Positions 16,154 through 25,300 of a stretch of DNA of 64,000 nt are shown here, in pieces; the first letter of the stretch is position 1, and each line of letters starts with the position of its first letter. Made by a program: the position numbers and the translations under genes. The notes under the pieces were generated by a model. The model did not search any database. It was not told where the DNA came from and saw only the letters and a program-made list of their open reading frames with translations. The stretch covers positions 1-64,000 of the forward strand of contig CAKOKR010000002.1 of NCBI GenBank assembly GCA_934095965.1, in the 5' to 3' direction. This DNA comes from an uncultured Bacilli bacterium (GTDB lineage: Bacteria > Bacillota_I > Bacilli_A > RF39 > UBA660).

Positions 16154-17452
16154 TTAAAATGGCATATTTCCATTAGACATTTTCTTCATCATGTCCTTCA
16201 TCATTTCAAATTGTTTTAGTAATCTATTTACTTCTTCAACACTTCTTCCACTACCTTTAGCTATTCTTTGTTTACGAGTTGCTTTAAGTATTTCTGGTTT
16301 TCTTCTTTCTTCAATAGTCATAGAACTTATTATAGCTTCGACATGTGCTAAATCTTTTGGATCTATTGCTACATTATTAAGCCCCATTTTTCTAGCTTGA
16401 GGTAACATTTTTAAAATATTTTCTAATGGTCCAAGCTTTTTAATTTGTTTTAAATTAGCAAGAAAATCTTCTAAGTCATAAGTACCTTTCTTCATCTTTA
16501 TTGCTTGTTTCTTTGCTTCATCTTCATCAATTACATCTTCAACCTTATTAACTATTTCTAAAATATCCCCCATATCTAGAATACGTTCAGCCATTCTTTC
16601 TGGATAAAATTCACTTAAACCATCCATTTTTTCACTAGTACCAACAAACTTAATAGGTATATGAGTTAAATGTCTTACTGATAAGGCAACTCCACCCTTT
16701 GTATTACCATCTAACTTAGTTAAAATACAACCTGTTAAATCCAAAGCTTCATTAAATCCAGTGATTACATTAATTGCATCTTGCCCCATTGATCCATCAA
16801 TGACTAATATTTTTTCATCTATCTTAAAGTTACTTGCTATATCTTTTAATTCTTGCATTAAATCTTCATCAATTTGAAGTCTACCTGCAGTATCTATAAT
16901 TACATAATCATTTTTATTAATTTTTGCTTCTTCCATTGCTGCAGCAACAATTTCTAAAACAGAACCTTCACTACTAAAAACTGGTATATTTAATTCCTTA
17001 CCAATTGTTTTTAATTGTTCAATTGCTGCAGGTCTATAAATATCTCCTGCTACAAGTAATGGCTTTTTATTATATTTTTTTCTTAAATAATTAGCAAGCT
17101 TTCCTGCAGTTGTAGTTTTACCACTACCTTGTAAACCAACAAGCATTAAAACTGTGGGATTACCTCCGACTTCAAGTGGAACATAATCACCTCCAAGTAA
17201 AGAAACTAATTCATCCTTAACAATTTTTAAAAATACTTCATCTGGTTTTAAGCTTTTTGAAACTTCAGCATCTAATGCTTTTGTTTTTACATCACTTACA
17301 AATTCTTTAACAACTTGATAGTTTACATCAGCTTCAAGTAAAGCTATTCTTATTTCCCTTACAGCATCGCCGATATTTTCTTCAGTAATCTTACCCATTC
17401 CTTTTATATTCTTTAAAGCATTGCTTATTCTATCTCCCATGTATTCAAACAT
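16154..17452 (-). CDS. ffh: Signal recognition particle protein Ffh
   Basis: A 432-residue SRP54 homologue: N domain (about 1-85), GTPase G domain with GLQGSGKTTTAGKLA (about 105-120), DTAGRLQ, TKLDGNTKGG, and a C-terminal Met-rich M domain (about 300-432) ending MKDMMKKMSNGNMPF, which binds the signal peptide and SRP RNA. It targets membrane proteins co-translationally with the receptor FtsY. I prefer ATG 17452 (MFEYMGDRI) over an in-frame GTG at 17461, since AAGGATG lies upstream. A 26-bp element shared with another gene's promoter lies upstream at 17510-17535. Confidence 0.96.
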   Translation of the reverse strand: MFEYMGDRISNALKNIKGMGKITEENIGDAVREIRIALLEADVNYQVVKEFVSDVKTKALDAEVSKSLKPDEVFLKIVKDELVSLLGGDYVPLEVGGNPTVLMLVGLQGSGKTTTAGKLANYLRKKYNKKPLLVAGDIYRPAAIEQLKTIGKELNIPVFSSEGSVLEIVAAAMEEAKINKNDYVIIDTAGRLQIDEDLMQELKDIASNFKIDEKILVIDGSMGQDAINVITGFNEALDLTGCILTKLDGNTKGGVALSVRHLTHIPIKFVGTSEKMDGLSEFYPERMAERILDMGDILEIVNKVEDVIDEDEAKKQAIKMKKGTYDLEDFLANLKQIKKLGPLENILKMLPQARKMGLNNVAIDPKDLAHVEAIISSMTIEERRKPEILKATRKQRIAKGSGRSVEEVNRLLKQFEMMKDMMKKMSNGNMPF

Positions 17453-17509
17453 TTTTATCACATCCTTGCATACAAAAATATTACTATAATTTTAAATTAA
17501 AATCAACAA

Positions 17510-17535
17510 TTTTTCCGTTTTTCTAAGAAATTCGG
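17510..17535. repeat. 26-bp upstream element, copy at ffh/vanY
   Basis: TTTTTCCGTTTT (17510-17521), six variable bases, then AAATTCGG (17528-17535). The same 12-6-8 arrangement occurs at 25232-25257 and, with one mismatch, at 25158-25183, around the AAA-ATPase promoter. Here it lies between divergent ffh and vanY, just upstream of a possible ffh promoter on the minus strand (TTGATT, 17 bases, TAATAT). It could be an operator or activator site. Confidence 0.5.
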
Positions 17536-17614
17536 TGGAAAAACTATACATTTTCACTATGAATATCATTTTACAAGTAATTACATTCATGATATAATTT
17601 TAATGGTGATACTA

Positions 17615-18709
17615 ATGAAAAAAAGAAAGAAAATAAAAAAAGGTCCAATTAAATTTATAGCACTACTTCTTATTATAAGTGGAACTTCATATGTCATTTT
17701 AAATAAAAATGAAAAGGCAGAAAAAGTTTCTAGTGAAGTAGATAAATTAATGGCTAAAGAAAATATAAGTAAAGAATATTATTCAAAAACTTTAGAGTAT
17801 GTCTTACTTAATAATATATATAATGAAGCATATTTAAATGAATATAAAGATATTCTATTTAATAAAGAAAGCAATTTTGAAACTGTCTTAACTAGCTTTC
17901 TTCCAAAAGGATATACTGGAAAAGAAATAAATTATATATTAAAACTAAGTGATAAAAATATTGAAAAATTAAAAAATAAAGATTATGTTGATATAAGTAA
18001 ATATTATGAATTTAAAAATTTTAATGTAGATAATATAGATAGATATAATAAATATAAAGAAAATAATAAAGATATCAATTATCAAGATGTTGTAACCAGA
18101 GTAAATTTAAAACTAGATTTGCCGGTGTATACTGATACAACTGAAGTTGAAAATCCAAATGATTATTTAGTGTTGGTAAATAAATATAATCATCTACCCA
18201 AAAACTATAAACCTAGTGATTTAGATTATTTAGATGGAGCTTATGGAAATCAAGTACCTGTTAGAAAGGTTATTAAAGAACCATTTTTAAAACTTCAAAG
18301 TGCAGCGAAAAAAGAAATTAATATAAATATTATGCCTACTACCGCATACCGTGGTGAAGAATTTCAAAGGACATTATATAACAATTATGTAAATAAAGAA
18401 GGTGTTGAAAAAGCTGATACTTATTCTGCTAGACCAAGTTATTCTGAACATCAAACCGGATTATCAATTGATTTAAAAAATACTGCCCTAACTAATATTA
18501 GATTTACTGATGAAAACTATGAATGGTTACATAATAATGTATATAAATATGGGTTTATTATTAGGTTTCCCAAAAATAAAGAAGATATAACATTGTATCA
18601 ATTTGAAAATTGGCACATTAGATATGTTGGGAATGAAGCTGCGAAAATAATTTATGAAAATAATTTAACACTTGAAGAATATATTGATTTGTATATAACA
18701 AAATACTAA
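17615..18709 (+). CDS. D-alanyl-D-alanine carboxypeptidase, VanY/M15B family
   Basis: About 364 residues: a basic N-terminus and one membrane anchor (about 10-28), a lysine-rich extracellular stalk, and a C-terminal M15B domain. Zinc and catalytic motifs are visible: SEHQTGLSIDL (His and Asp ligands) and ENWHIRYVG (catalytic Glu about 12 residues from the C-terminal His ligand region). It should trim the terminal D-Ala from peptidoglycan stem peptides outside the membrane. ATG 17615 has a GGTGAT site upstream; an in-frame ATG at 17603 is less likely. There are no VanX or VanRS genes nearby, so a housekeeping role is more likely than glycopeptide resistance. Confidence 0.85.
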   Translation: MKKRKKIKKGPIKFIALLLIISGTSYVILNKNEKAEKVSSEVDKLMAKENISKEYYSKTLEYVLLNNIYNEAYLNEYKDILFNKESNFETVLTSFLPKGYTGKEINYILKLSDKNIEKLKNKDYVDISKYYEFKNFNVDNIDRYNKYKENNKDINYQDVVTRVNLKLDLPVYTDTTEVENPNDYLVLVNKYNHLPKNYKPSDLDYLDGAYGNQVPVRKVIKEPFLKLQSAAKKEININIMPTTAYRGEEFQRTLYNNYVNKEGVEKADTYSARPSYSEHQTGLSIDLKNTALTNIRFTDENYEWLHNNVYKYGFIIRFPKNKEDITLYQFENWHIRYVGNEAAKIIYENNLTLEEYIDLYITKY

Positions 18710-18735
18710 AAAGACTGAATTACTCAGTCTTTTTT
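18708..18735. terminator. Bidirectional terminator between vanY and the Rpn-type gene
   Basis: AAAAAGACTGA (18708-18718) pairs with TCAGTCTTTTTT (18724-18735) around a 5-base loop. A and T runs on both sides allow use by the convergent genes vanY (+) and the PD-(D/E)XK gene (-). Confidence 0.85.
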
Positions 18736-18751
18736 ATTGTGAAGGAGTTAA

Positions 18752-19624
18752 TTATTTGTTTTTTAATTCTATTTCTTTGATTTGTTCTACAGATAAACCG
18801 GTGATTTTTTCGATTGTTTTTATTGGAATGTTTTCTTTTAGTGAGTTGATAACAACTTCTTTCTGGTTTTCTGCAATACCTTTTTTTTCACCTTTTTTCA
18901 TTGCTATTTTTTGTAGAGTATTCTTTTCTAGAGTTTCTTCTTCTTCGGGTGAAATATCATACACAAATTTTTTATCACTATTTAATGTTTTCAATTTATC
19001 AACACTCTCCTTGATACTAGAAAGATTCATCTCTTTGGAATATTTATCTAATTCATCTTCATCTTTTATTCCTATCATTGTCAAAAGAGGTTTCTTTCTA
19101 ACGTTTTTCATGTCTTTATCATACCAAAATTTTGCAAACTTTTCAACATTGATTTCATAATATTTGAACCTTTCATCAAGTTCTTTCTTATTTTTTTCAT
19201 CATAAAGAGTGTATTGTGCAATAGGTGGATCTTTTTTTGATGCTCTATAGTTTAGTGATATGTGTATGAATTCTGAATCAATATCATAAGATTTCCCTTT
19301 AATAATATGCTGACTACAGAATGCAAAGTAGTAGTTTAAATTTCTTATTCTGGTTACATCATTAAAAGATGAATTTAATTCAATATTAATTTTTTTACCA
19401 CTTACTTCAACAATTAAATCTAGTCTTTTACTTCGTTCGTTTTTATTACGTGCACTTAATTCAACAGGAATAAAACCTATAATTTTATCAATTTTGATAT
19501 CAAGACATTCACTTAATAGCTCCTTAAGAAGTTTTTTACTCTTTTCATCATCTGCACCGAATATTGCTTTAAACATCTTATCGATATTAAATGCATAAAA
19601 TGTTTTTGTTTCATTGGTTAACAC
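18752..19624 (-). CDS. Rpn-type PD-(D/E)XK nuclease family protein
   Basis: About 290 residues of the Rpn/'PDDEXK transposase' family: an N-terminal segment (FNIDKMFKAIFG), then a nuclease core with RLDLIVEVSGKKINIEL (Asp, and Glu-x-Asn in place of the usual Glu-x-Gln), and a Gly-Lys-rich C-terminus (MKKGEKKGIAENQ) followed by a small HTH-like tail. Family members promote RecA-independent recombination as DNA endonucleases. The start is uncertain: GTG 19624 lies 9 bases after AAGGAG, whereas the in-frame ATG directly touches that site. It is monocistronic, between two terminators, and may be a selfish or defence-related gene. Confidence 0.7.
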   Translation of the reverse strand: MLTNETKTFYAFNIDKMFKAIFGADDEKSKKLLKELLSECLDIKIDKIIGFIPVELSARNKNERSKRLDLIVEVSGKKINIELNSSFNDVTRIRNLNYYFAFCSQHIIKGKSYDIDSEFIHISLNYRASKKDPPIAQYTLYDEKNKKELDERFKYYEINVEKFAKFWYDKDMKNVRKKPLLTMIGIKDEDELDKYSKEMNLSSIKESVDKLKTLNSDKKFVYDISPEEEETLEKNTLQKIAMKKGEKKGIAENQKEVVINSLKENIPIKTIEKITGLSVEQIKEIELKNK

Positions 19625-19757
19625 ATAGATCATCTCCTTCACGAGAAATTATTCTAAGTGTGTATCAAGAAAAAATCAAGAAAAATCGTACGCCAAATTT
19701 CGACATAAATCGGGATATTTGCTTGTTTTCCCCTGTAATTCTGAGAAATCTAATTTT

Positions 19758-19808
19758 CAAAAAAAAGAGCTAAATAGAATTTAAAAATATCTATTTAGCA
19801 TCTTTTTA
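19758..19808 (-). terminator. Terminator downstream of sigE
   Basis: GCTAAATAGA (19769-19778) pairs perfectly with TCTATTTAGC (19790-19799). On the minus strand the stem is followed by CTCTTTTTTTT. It ends the spoIIGA-sigE transcript. The 120 bases between it and the sigE stop contain no gene that I can see. Confidence 0.75.
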
Positions 19809-19929
19809 AGTGAATTGATACCAATATCACATACCCTTTTTTATAAGCTCCCCCACTAGCTTAATTTAATTATATAGCCTTTACTTTCACTTTGCAATAT
19901 ATTGACATATATTTTTCAATTAATTGACA

Positions 19930-20613
19930 CTACTTTACTAATTCTTGTTTTAGCTTTCTAACAACTTTTTTTTCAATTCTTGAAATATATGACTGACTAA
20001 TACCAAGCATTTCAGCAACTTCTTTCTGCGTATATTCATTTTTATTATTAAGTCCATACCTTAAAGTCATTATTTCTTTATCTCTATCAGGTAAATTTAG
20101 GATTTCTTTACTTAATAATTCCTTATTAACTTTTTCTTCATATTCTTGTTCAATCATATCTTCATCTGTGCCAAGTATATCTTCAAGATGCAATTCATTG
20201 CCAGATTCATCATAATTTAGAGCATCATCCAAAGAAACTTCACATCTTTTCTTCTTATTTTTCCTAAGAAACATAAGTATTTCATTTGAAATACAACGTG
20301 ATGCATAAGTTGCAAGCTTTATATTTTTATCAATCTTATAAGTATTAATTCCTTTGATTAAACCAATTGAACCAATACTTACTAAGTCTTCAATATCATA
20401 TGTAGTATTCTCATACTTTTTAGCAAGAAATACAACAAGTCTTAAATTATGTTCAATCAAAATATTTCTAGCATCAACATCGCCTTCTTTAGCGCGTATT
20501 AAATATTTTAATTCTTCATCTTTATCTAAAGGTGGTGGTAACTTATCAGTTGCTCCAACAAAAAATACTTCACTATACTTTTCTCTTAACCATCTAATTA
20601 ATCTTTTAAACAT
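19930..20613 (-). CDS. sigE: Sporulation sigma factor SigE precursor
   Basis: A 227-residue sigma-70 factor. An N-terminal amphipathic pro-sequence (about 1-25) precedes LPPPLDKDEE, as in pro-sigma-E. Region 2 includes NLRLVVFLAKKYENT and IEDLVSIGSIGLIKGINTY, region 2.4 LATYASRCISNEILMFLR, and region 4 the HTH TQKEVAEMLGISQSYISR. It directs early mother-cell transcription after SpoIIGA removes the pro-sequence. It overlaps the spoIIGA end by 16 bases, the conserved order ftsA-ftsZ-spoIIGA-sigE. Confidence 0.95.
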   Translation of the reverse strand: MFKRLIRWLREKYSEVFFVGATDKLPPPLDKDEELKYLIRAKEGDVDARNILIEHNLRLVVFLAKKYENTTYDIEDLVSIGSIGLIKGINTYKIDKNIKLATYASRCISNEILMFLRKNKKKRCEVSLDDALNYDESGNELHLEDILGTDEDMIEQEYEEKVNKELLSKEILNLPDRDKEIMTLRYGLNNKNEYTQKEVAEMLGISQSYISRIEKKVVRKLKQELVK

Positions 20614-21374
20614 ATATCCTCCAATATTTTATAATTTAATAAACACTGTGATTCACCTAAGTTAAATTCATCATTACTAATACCAACCAAATAATTAGTA
20701 AGTATTATATCATTTACTTTAATATATTTTATTTTAAAACATTCAATCAACCCTTTCTTATTTAAAGCTTTATAGCTAACATACATAGGACTTCTTATAT
20801 TAATTAAATTAGCAAGTATTTTCCTAGATAAAATAATTACATATTTACCAGTAACAGGATCTCTTAATTTATTTCCCGTATCAACAAATCCACTACAACT
20901 AAATACCTTTCCATTACAAAAACAAATACTTACACTTAGATTATAATTATATGTACTAGCAAATTTTTTATGCTCTTTATAATAAAGATACAATACAAGT
21001 GGTGCCACAAATAAAAGTGCTAAATAATTAACACTAAATTTATCTGTTTGAAACTCTATATTTAAAAAATATAAAAAACCTCCAAGTATTACACTACACA
21101 TATAAAGATACATCATATTATTTATAAAACTTTTTACACTTTTAAACCCAAAACCTATTATAATCATACCGACACTAAATAATATTTTAAGTAAAAATAA
21201 TAGAATTTTATTTATCGGTATAAATAGTATTATTATACTTATAGTTCCAAACAAACTAGATCCAATTAACCTATACAATTTTGCATGTCTTTTTAGTGTT
21301 ACATCCACACACATAAGTAATAATAAATCATAACAAAAATTAATTACAATAACCAAATCTAAATATATTTTCAT
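20598..21374 (-). CDS. spoIIGA: Sigma-E processing peptidase SpoIIGA
   Basis: 258 residues: five predicted membrane helices in the first 130 residues, then a cytoplasmic aspartic-protease half with the active-site motif FVDTGNKLRDP (Asp165). It cleaves pro-sigma-E at the sporulation septum after the forespore signal SpoIIR. It is translationally coupled to sigE. A Spo0A-box match and a -10 element lie just upstream. Confidence 0.92.
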   Translation of the reverse strand: MKIYLDLVIVINFCYDLLLLMCVDVTLKRHAKLYRLIGSSLFGTISIIILFIPINKILLFLLKILFSVGMIIIGFGFKSVKSFINNMMYLYMCSVILGGFLYFLNIEFQTDKFSVNYLALLFVAPLVLYLYYKEHKKFASTYNYNLSVSICFCNGKVFSCSGFVDTGNKLRDPVTGKYVIILSRKILANLINIRSPMYVSYKALNKKGLIECFKIKYIKVNDIILTNYLVGISNDEFNLGESQCLLNYKILEDICLKD

Positions 21375-21389
21375 TATCCCACCAGTTTA

Positions 21390-21433
21390 ATTATACTAAA
21401 AAAAGCAACAGTAATTTGTTGCTTTATGTCGAA
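21390..21433 (-). promoter_or_regulatory. spoIIGA promoter region with Spo0A-box match
   Basis: On the minus strand a TATAAT -10 (21390-21395) lies about 15 bases before spoIIGA. A perfect TGTCGAA heptamer (21427-21433, plus-strand orientation) lies about 35 bases farther upstream. In Bacillus the spoIIG promoter is sigma-A dependent and activated by Spo0A bound to such boxes. The match is short, so binding is inferred. Confidence 0.45.
21398..21425 (-). terminator. Terminator downstream of ftsZ
   Basis: On the minus strand AAAGCAAC and GTTGCTTT form a hairpin followed by a T-run. It separates ftsAZ from spoIIGA-sigE so that the sporulation genes can be controlled independently. It partly overlaps the region where a spoIIGA -35 would lie. 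Confidence 0.75.
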
Positions 21434-21445
21434 TGCTTTTAATTT

Positions 21446-22507
21446 TTAATAATTGTCGCTTCTTAAGAATGGTGGAATTTCATATTCATCATCAACTTCT
21501 GGTGTACTTCTTCTTTTTTGAACATGAACATCATCATTAAATAATGCTTCATCACCAACATCTTTATCAAAACCTGTAGCTATAACAGTAACAATAACTT
21601 CATCAGTTAAATTATCATTTTTAATTGCCCCGAAGATAATATTTACATCTGAATTAGCTGCTTCTCTGACAGTTTCAACAGCATCTTCAATTTCAAATAA
21701 TGTAAGATTTTTTCCACCAGTTACATTGACAATAGCATTTGTTGCTCCTTCAATAGTTGCTTCCAAAAGTGAATTAGATACCGCTTGTCTAGCAGCTTCA
21801 ATCGCTCTATTTTCACCAGCATTACATCCGATACCAATAATTGCAGTACCGCTTTTTTCCATAACAGTTTTAACATCTGCAAAGTCAAGGTTAATAACTC
21901 CAGTAACAGCAATTAAATCTGATATTGATTGAACACCTCTATGTAATACATTATCCACTTCTTTAAATGCATCATCAAAACTTGTTGTTTTATCAATTAA
22001 ATCTCTTAATCTATCATTAGGTATAATAATTAATGTATCAACATGTCCTTTTAGTTCTTCCAAACCAACTAAGGCATTTTCCATTCTCTTTTTACCTTCA
22101 AATCTAAAAGGTTTAGTAACAATACCAACAGTTAAAGCTCCCATTTCTTGAGCAATTTCTGCAATAATTGGAGCAGCTCCAGTACCAGTTCCACCACCTA
22201 AACCACAAGCAACAAATACCATATCTGCTCCTTGTAATGCTTCTTCTAATTCATTTTTACTTTCAAGTGCTGCAGCTCTACCAACTTCAGGATTTGCTCC
22301 AGCTCCTCTACCACCAGTAATATTCTTACCAATTTGAATTTTATTTTGACATAATGAAGAATTTAATACTTGTAAATCAGTATTAACTACATAAAATTCT
22401 ACACTTTTAACTCCTTCATCAATCATTCTGTTAACGGCATTGCATCCGCCACCACCTACGCCAATTACTTTTATCTTGGCAATTTGATCCATCTGTAATC
22501 CATTCAT
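21446..22507 (-). CDS. ftsZ: Cell division protein FtsZ
   Basis: A 353-residue tubulin homologue: GTP-binding [12 protein letters not shown] near the start, the tubulin signature [10 protein letters not shown] (about 104-113), the T7 loop [11 protein letters not shown], and the conserved C-terminal peptide [10 protein letters not shown] that binds FtsA. It polymerises into the Z ring at mid-cell and, in sporulation, near the poles. It lies 15 bases after ftsA in the same transcript and ends at its own terminator. Confidence 0.98.
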   Translation of the reverse strand: MNGLQMDQIAKIKVIGVGGGGCNAVNRMIDEGVKSVEFYVVNTDLQVLNSSLCQNKIQIGKNITGGRGAGANPEVGRAAALESKNELEEALQGADMVFVACGLGGGTGTGAAPIIAEIAQEMGALTVGIVTKPFRFEGKKRMENALVGLEELKGHVDTLIIIPNDRLRDLIDKTTSFDDAFKEVDNVLHRGVQSISDLIAVTGVINLDFADVKTVMEKSGTAIIGIGCNAGENRAIEAARQAVSNSLLEATIEGATNAIVNVTGGKNLTLFEIEDAVETVREAANSDVNIIFGAIKNDNLTDEVIVTVIATGFDKDVGDEALFNDDVHVQKRRSTPEVDDEYEIPPFLRSDNY

Positions 22508-22522
22508 ATTCTCATTCTCCCT

Positions 22523-23764
22523 CTAGTTATCAAAAAAGTAACCAAATAATTTTCCTAATAAAGAATCTTCATTGATATTTACTTTTTTATGTATTCCACT
22601 TAATTCTTCTTGTTCTTCTATATCAAATATAGAAAAATCTCTATTTCGTAAAGTTAACCTACTATCATAATACTTAATCAATCCTACACTTGTAGCATAT
22701 TTATTATGTCTAGCTCCAATTTCTGTAACATTACCAACAGTAGCATTATCAAAAACATAACTAAGTATATTTTTAAAATCTGCCATTTCTGTTACTCCCC
22801 CTGTAACAATTATATAACTAATTTCCTTTTTTGTTAAGAGATTTATTTGTTTTTTTACTAAATTAAGCAATTCTTCCAATCTTCCCATAACAATTTCACT
22901 AGCATCAAACTGATTAACTTTAATTTTATCACCATTTTTATTCTCTAATATTACTGATTCACTTGGTAAAGCTTTTGTCTTATCAGCTAAAGCAATTGAT
23001 TCCTTTAAATACATTGCATCTTTTCTATTAATTTTATAAACGTATCCTAAATCATAATCAATAGAATCTCCACCCATATCTATTACTTCACAACCAGTTA
23101 AGATACCTTTATTAAATATTGCAACACTACTCTTAGATGCTCCGATATTAACAACAGCACCAACTTCAGTACTATTTTTACTGTTTTTAAATTCAAAGTA
23201 ATCACCCATTGAACCAATTGTTACATCAATTACAGTAACTCCAAGTTTTTCTAAACACTTAACTATTCCATTAACATTTTTCTTAGGTACTGTTCCAACT
23301 ACAACTTTTACCTTTAGTTTTTCTGCATGCATATTTAATGGAGAATCTGTAACTATACTATCATCTAGCAAAAACTTTGTGGGAAGTAATGCTACGATTT
23401 CTCGTGTTTCCATAACTTTGTTGTAAACTGCAGATTGCATTGATCTAATAATATCATTACTACTAACTAAACCTGTCTCATTATTAATGGAAGTATAGCC
23501 TTCACTTAAGAAACATTCCAAATCATTCGCAGGAACACTGGCAATTACCTTTGTAATCTTTAGTCCAATCTGTTCTTCACCCTTTTTAAAAACATCACTC
23601 AAGGCTTCAATAGCACTTTCAGGATTAATAATAAATCCTTTTTTAATTCCTCGTGCCGGAGTATCCACACATGCTAAAATATTTAACTTATTACGAACTA
23701 TTTCACCCACTACAAGTTTTATAGTGTGATTACCAATGTCTAAACTAGCAATAATTCTTCGCAT
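22523..23764 (-). CDS. ftsA: Cell division protein FtsA
   Basis: A 413-residue actin-like ATPase that tethers FtsZ to the membrane. Features: SLDIGNHTIKLVVGEI (phosphate 1), the SHS2/1C domain (about 85-170), NIGASKSSVAIF (phosphate 2), ITGGVTEM (adenosine site) and a C-terminal amphipathic end (LLGKLFGYFFDN) serving as membrane-targeting sequence. It is the first gene of the ftsAZ pair. No other division or cell-wall cluster genes precede it here. Confidence 0.96.
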   Translation of the reverse strand: MRRIIASLDIGNHTIKLVVGEIVRNKLNILACVDTPARGIKKGFIINPESAIEALSDVFKKGEEQIGLKITKVIASVPANDLECFLSEGYTSINNETGLVSSNDIIRSMQSAVYNKVMETREIVALLPTKFLLDDSIVTDSPLNMHAEKLKVKVVVGTVPKKNVNGIVKCLEKLGVTVIDVTIGSMGDYFEFKNSKNSTEVGAVVNIGASKSSVAIFNKGILTGCEVIDMGGDSIDYDLGYVYKINRKDAMYLKESIALADKTKALPSESVILENKNGDKIKVNQFDASEIVMGRLEELLNLVKKQINLLTKKEISYIIVTGGVTEMADFKNILSYVFDNATVGNVTEIGARHNKYATSVGLIKYYDSRLTLRNRDFSIFDIEEQEELSGIHKKVNINEDSLLGKLFGYFFDN

Positions 23765-23900
23765 GCACTACATCTCCTATTACCTTATAACTAATTATAT
23801 CGAAAAAACAATATTCTTGCAAGGGTCTAACAAATATTTTTGAAAAAAAAGAAATAAAAAAAAGACAAATTATACAAAATTCATCTTTTTTAATACATTT

Positions 23901-25139
23901 TTATAAATCTAAACTATTTTCATTTAATAAAAATTCATAAATGTTCATAAAAATAACACCATCTTCATTTCTGTAAACATCTACACCATCTTTGGTAATA
24001 ATAATCTTTTTAAAAAAGTCATTAACATTTAATAAAGGTCTTAATTCTTGTTCCTTTTTACTTTCATCACTAACACTTAATGCTGATTGAATATAATATT
24101 TTTTACTACCAAAATTACAAACAAAATCAATTTCAGTTTGTTTCTTATTATCTTTATCTCTAACTTCAACTACTCCAATATCAACCAAATATCCTCTTTT
24201 TCTTAATTCATTATAAATTAAATTTTCCATTAAATGAGTTTCTTCGACTTGTCTAAAATTTAAAAATGAGTTTCTTATTCCTAAATCAGAAAAATAAAAT
24301 TTATACGGAGTTTCAATATATTTCTTACCCTTTATATCATATCTTTTAGTTTTTTCTATTAAAAAAGCATCTTCCAAATAACTTAAATATTTAAAAATAG
24401 TTTTATCAGTCATAGTACTTTTATTATCCCTATTCATAAATGATTTAGATAATTTTAAAGGATTAGTTAATGAACCAACTGCTGAAGATACAATTTCAAC
24501 TAAATAATTAAATTTTTCAACATTTTGAATATTATTTCTTTCAATTACATCTTTCATGTAAGTTCTAGTTCGCTCTTGTTCCAAATATTTTATTTTATTA
24601 TTATTAGTTCTATTTAAAACAGTCAAAGGTAATCCCCCATAAGTTAAATACTCACTCAATGCTTCTTCTCTACTTTTACTACTAATATTAAAGAATTCTT
24701 TAAATGACAATGGATACATTCTTATATCATCCCCACGTCCACGAAACTCAGTTATAATATCACTAGATAAAAATTTAGAATTACTACCAGTTACATAAAT
24801 ATCAACATTCTTTTTTAATAATCCATTTAAAACAGGTTCAAAGTCGCTTACTTTTTGAACTTCATCAAGTAAAATATAGTATTTATCACTATCAATAATT
24901 TTATCAGTAATATACTTATATAAATCATGACCATCTAATAAATATTCATTCTCTATTGAATCAAGATCCAACTTTATAATATGACTTTCTCCTACCCCAC
25001 TATCCAACAAATAGTTTTTAAACATTGGATCTAACAAATATGATTTTCCACATCTTCTTATACCAGTAATAACCTTGATTAATCCATTATTTTGTTTTTC
25101 AATCAATTGATTTAAATAATAATCTCTGTTTATATTCAT
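23901..25139 (-). CDS. AAA-family ATPase with DUF4143 C-terminal domain
   Basis: A 412-residue protein: Walker A GIRRCGKSYLL (about 26-36), Walker B YYILLDEVQ, the sensor strand YVTGSNSKFLS, then FRGRGDDIRMYPLSFKEF, a hallmark of this ATPase family, and a C-terminal DUF4143 domain with a PD-(D/E)XK-like KKQTEIDFVCNF motif. Many copies occur in gut bacteria and archaea, with function unknown; a role in defence, toxin-antitoxin-like control or chromosome maintenance has been suggested. It is a single gene with a near-perfect promoter enclosed by two 35-bp repeats, suggesting tight control. Confidence 0.8.
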   Translation of the reverse strand: MNINRDYYLNQLIEKQNNGLIKVITGIRRCGKSYLLDPMFKNYLLDSGVGESHIIKLDLDSIENEYLLDGHDLYKYITDKIIDSDKYYILLDEVQKVSDFEPVLNGLLKKNVDIYVTGSNSKFLSSDIITEFRGRGDDIRMYPLSFKEFFNISSKSREEALSEYLTYGGLPLTVLNRTNNNKIKYLEQERTRTYMKDVIERNNIQNVEKFNYLVEIVSSAVGSLTNPLKLSKSFMNRDNKSTMTDKTIFKYLSYLEDAFLIEKTKRYDIKGKKYIETPYKFYFSDLGIRNSFLNFRQVEETHLMENLIYNELRKRGYLVDIGVVEVRDKDNKKQTEIDFVCNFGSKKYYIQSALSVSDESKKEQELRPLLNVNDFFKKIIITKDGVDVYRNEDGVIFMNIYEFLLNENSLDL

Positions 25140-25147
25140 ATTTCCTC

Positions 25148-25261
25148 CATTCCGAATTTTTTCCGTTTTGTACCTAAATTCGTAATATAATTATACAATA
25201 TATCTTGATTTTTGTCAATTTCATTCCGAATTTTTTCCGTTTTGTACCTAAATTCGGAATG
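25148..25261. repeat. Two 35-bp direct repeats flanking the AAA-ATPase promoter
   Basis: An identical 35-bp sequence occurs at 25148-25182 and 25222-25256 (spacing 74), beginning CATTCCGAATTT and ending AAATTCG. In the second copy the ends form a 12-bp inverted repeat, CATTCCGAATTT/AAATTCGGAATG (25222-25233 and 25250-25261). One copy lies just upstream of the -35, the other in the 5' untranslated region next to the ribosome-binding site. This is an operator-like layout. The core is shared with a site upstream of ffh. Confidence 0.75.
25190..25218 (-). promoter_or_regulatory. Consensus sigma-A promoter of the AAA-ATPase gene
   Basis: On the minus strand TTGACA (25213-25218), exactly 17 bases, then TATAAT (25190-25195): a perfect match at both hexamers. 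It sits precisely between the two 35-bp repeats. Confidence 0.85.
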
Positions 25262-25300
25262 AAACTTATTTTAAATTAATAAATATAACTCCTAACATAA

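Noticed and set aside
17615..18709. Vancomycin-resistance vanY
   Set aside because: The M15B domain is clear, but no other van genes are nearby; a housekeeping carboxypeptidase is likelier.
19800..19930. Small RNA between sigE and its terminator
   Set aside because: A short AAGCT/AGCTT hairpin exists, but there is no convincing independent promoter or conserved structure.
25148..25261. Miniature transposon (MITE) ends
   Set aside because: The inverted ends enclose only about 40 bases, no target duplication is seen, and the copies are placed symmetrically about a promoter.
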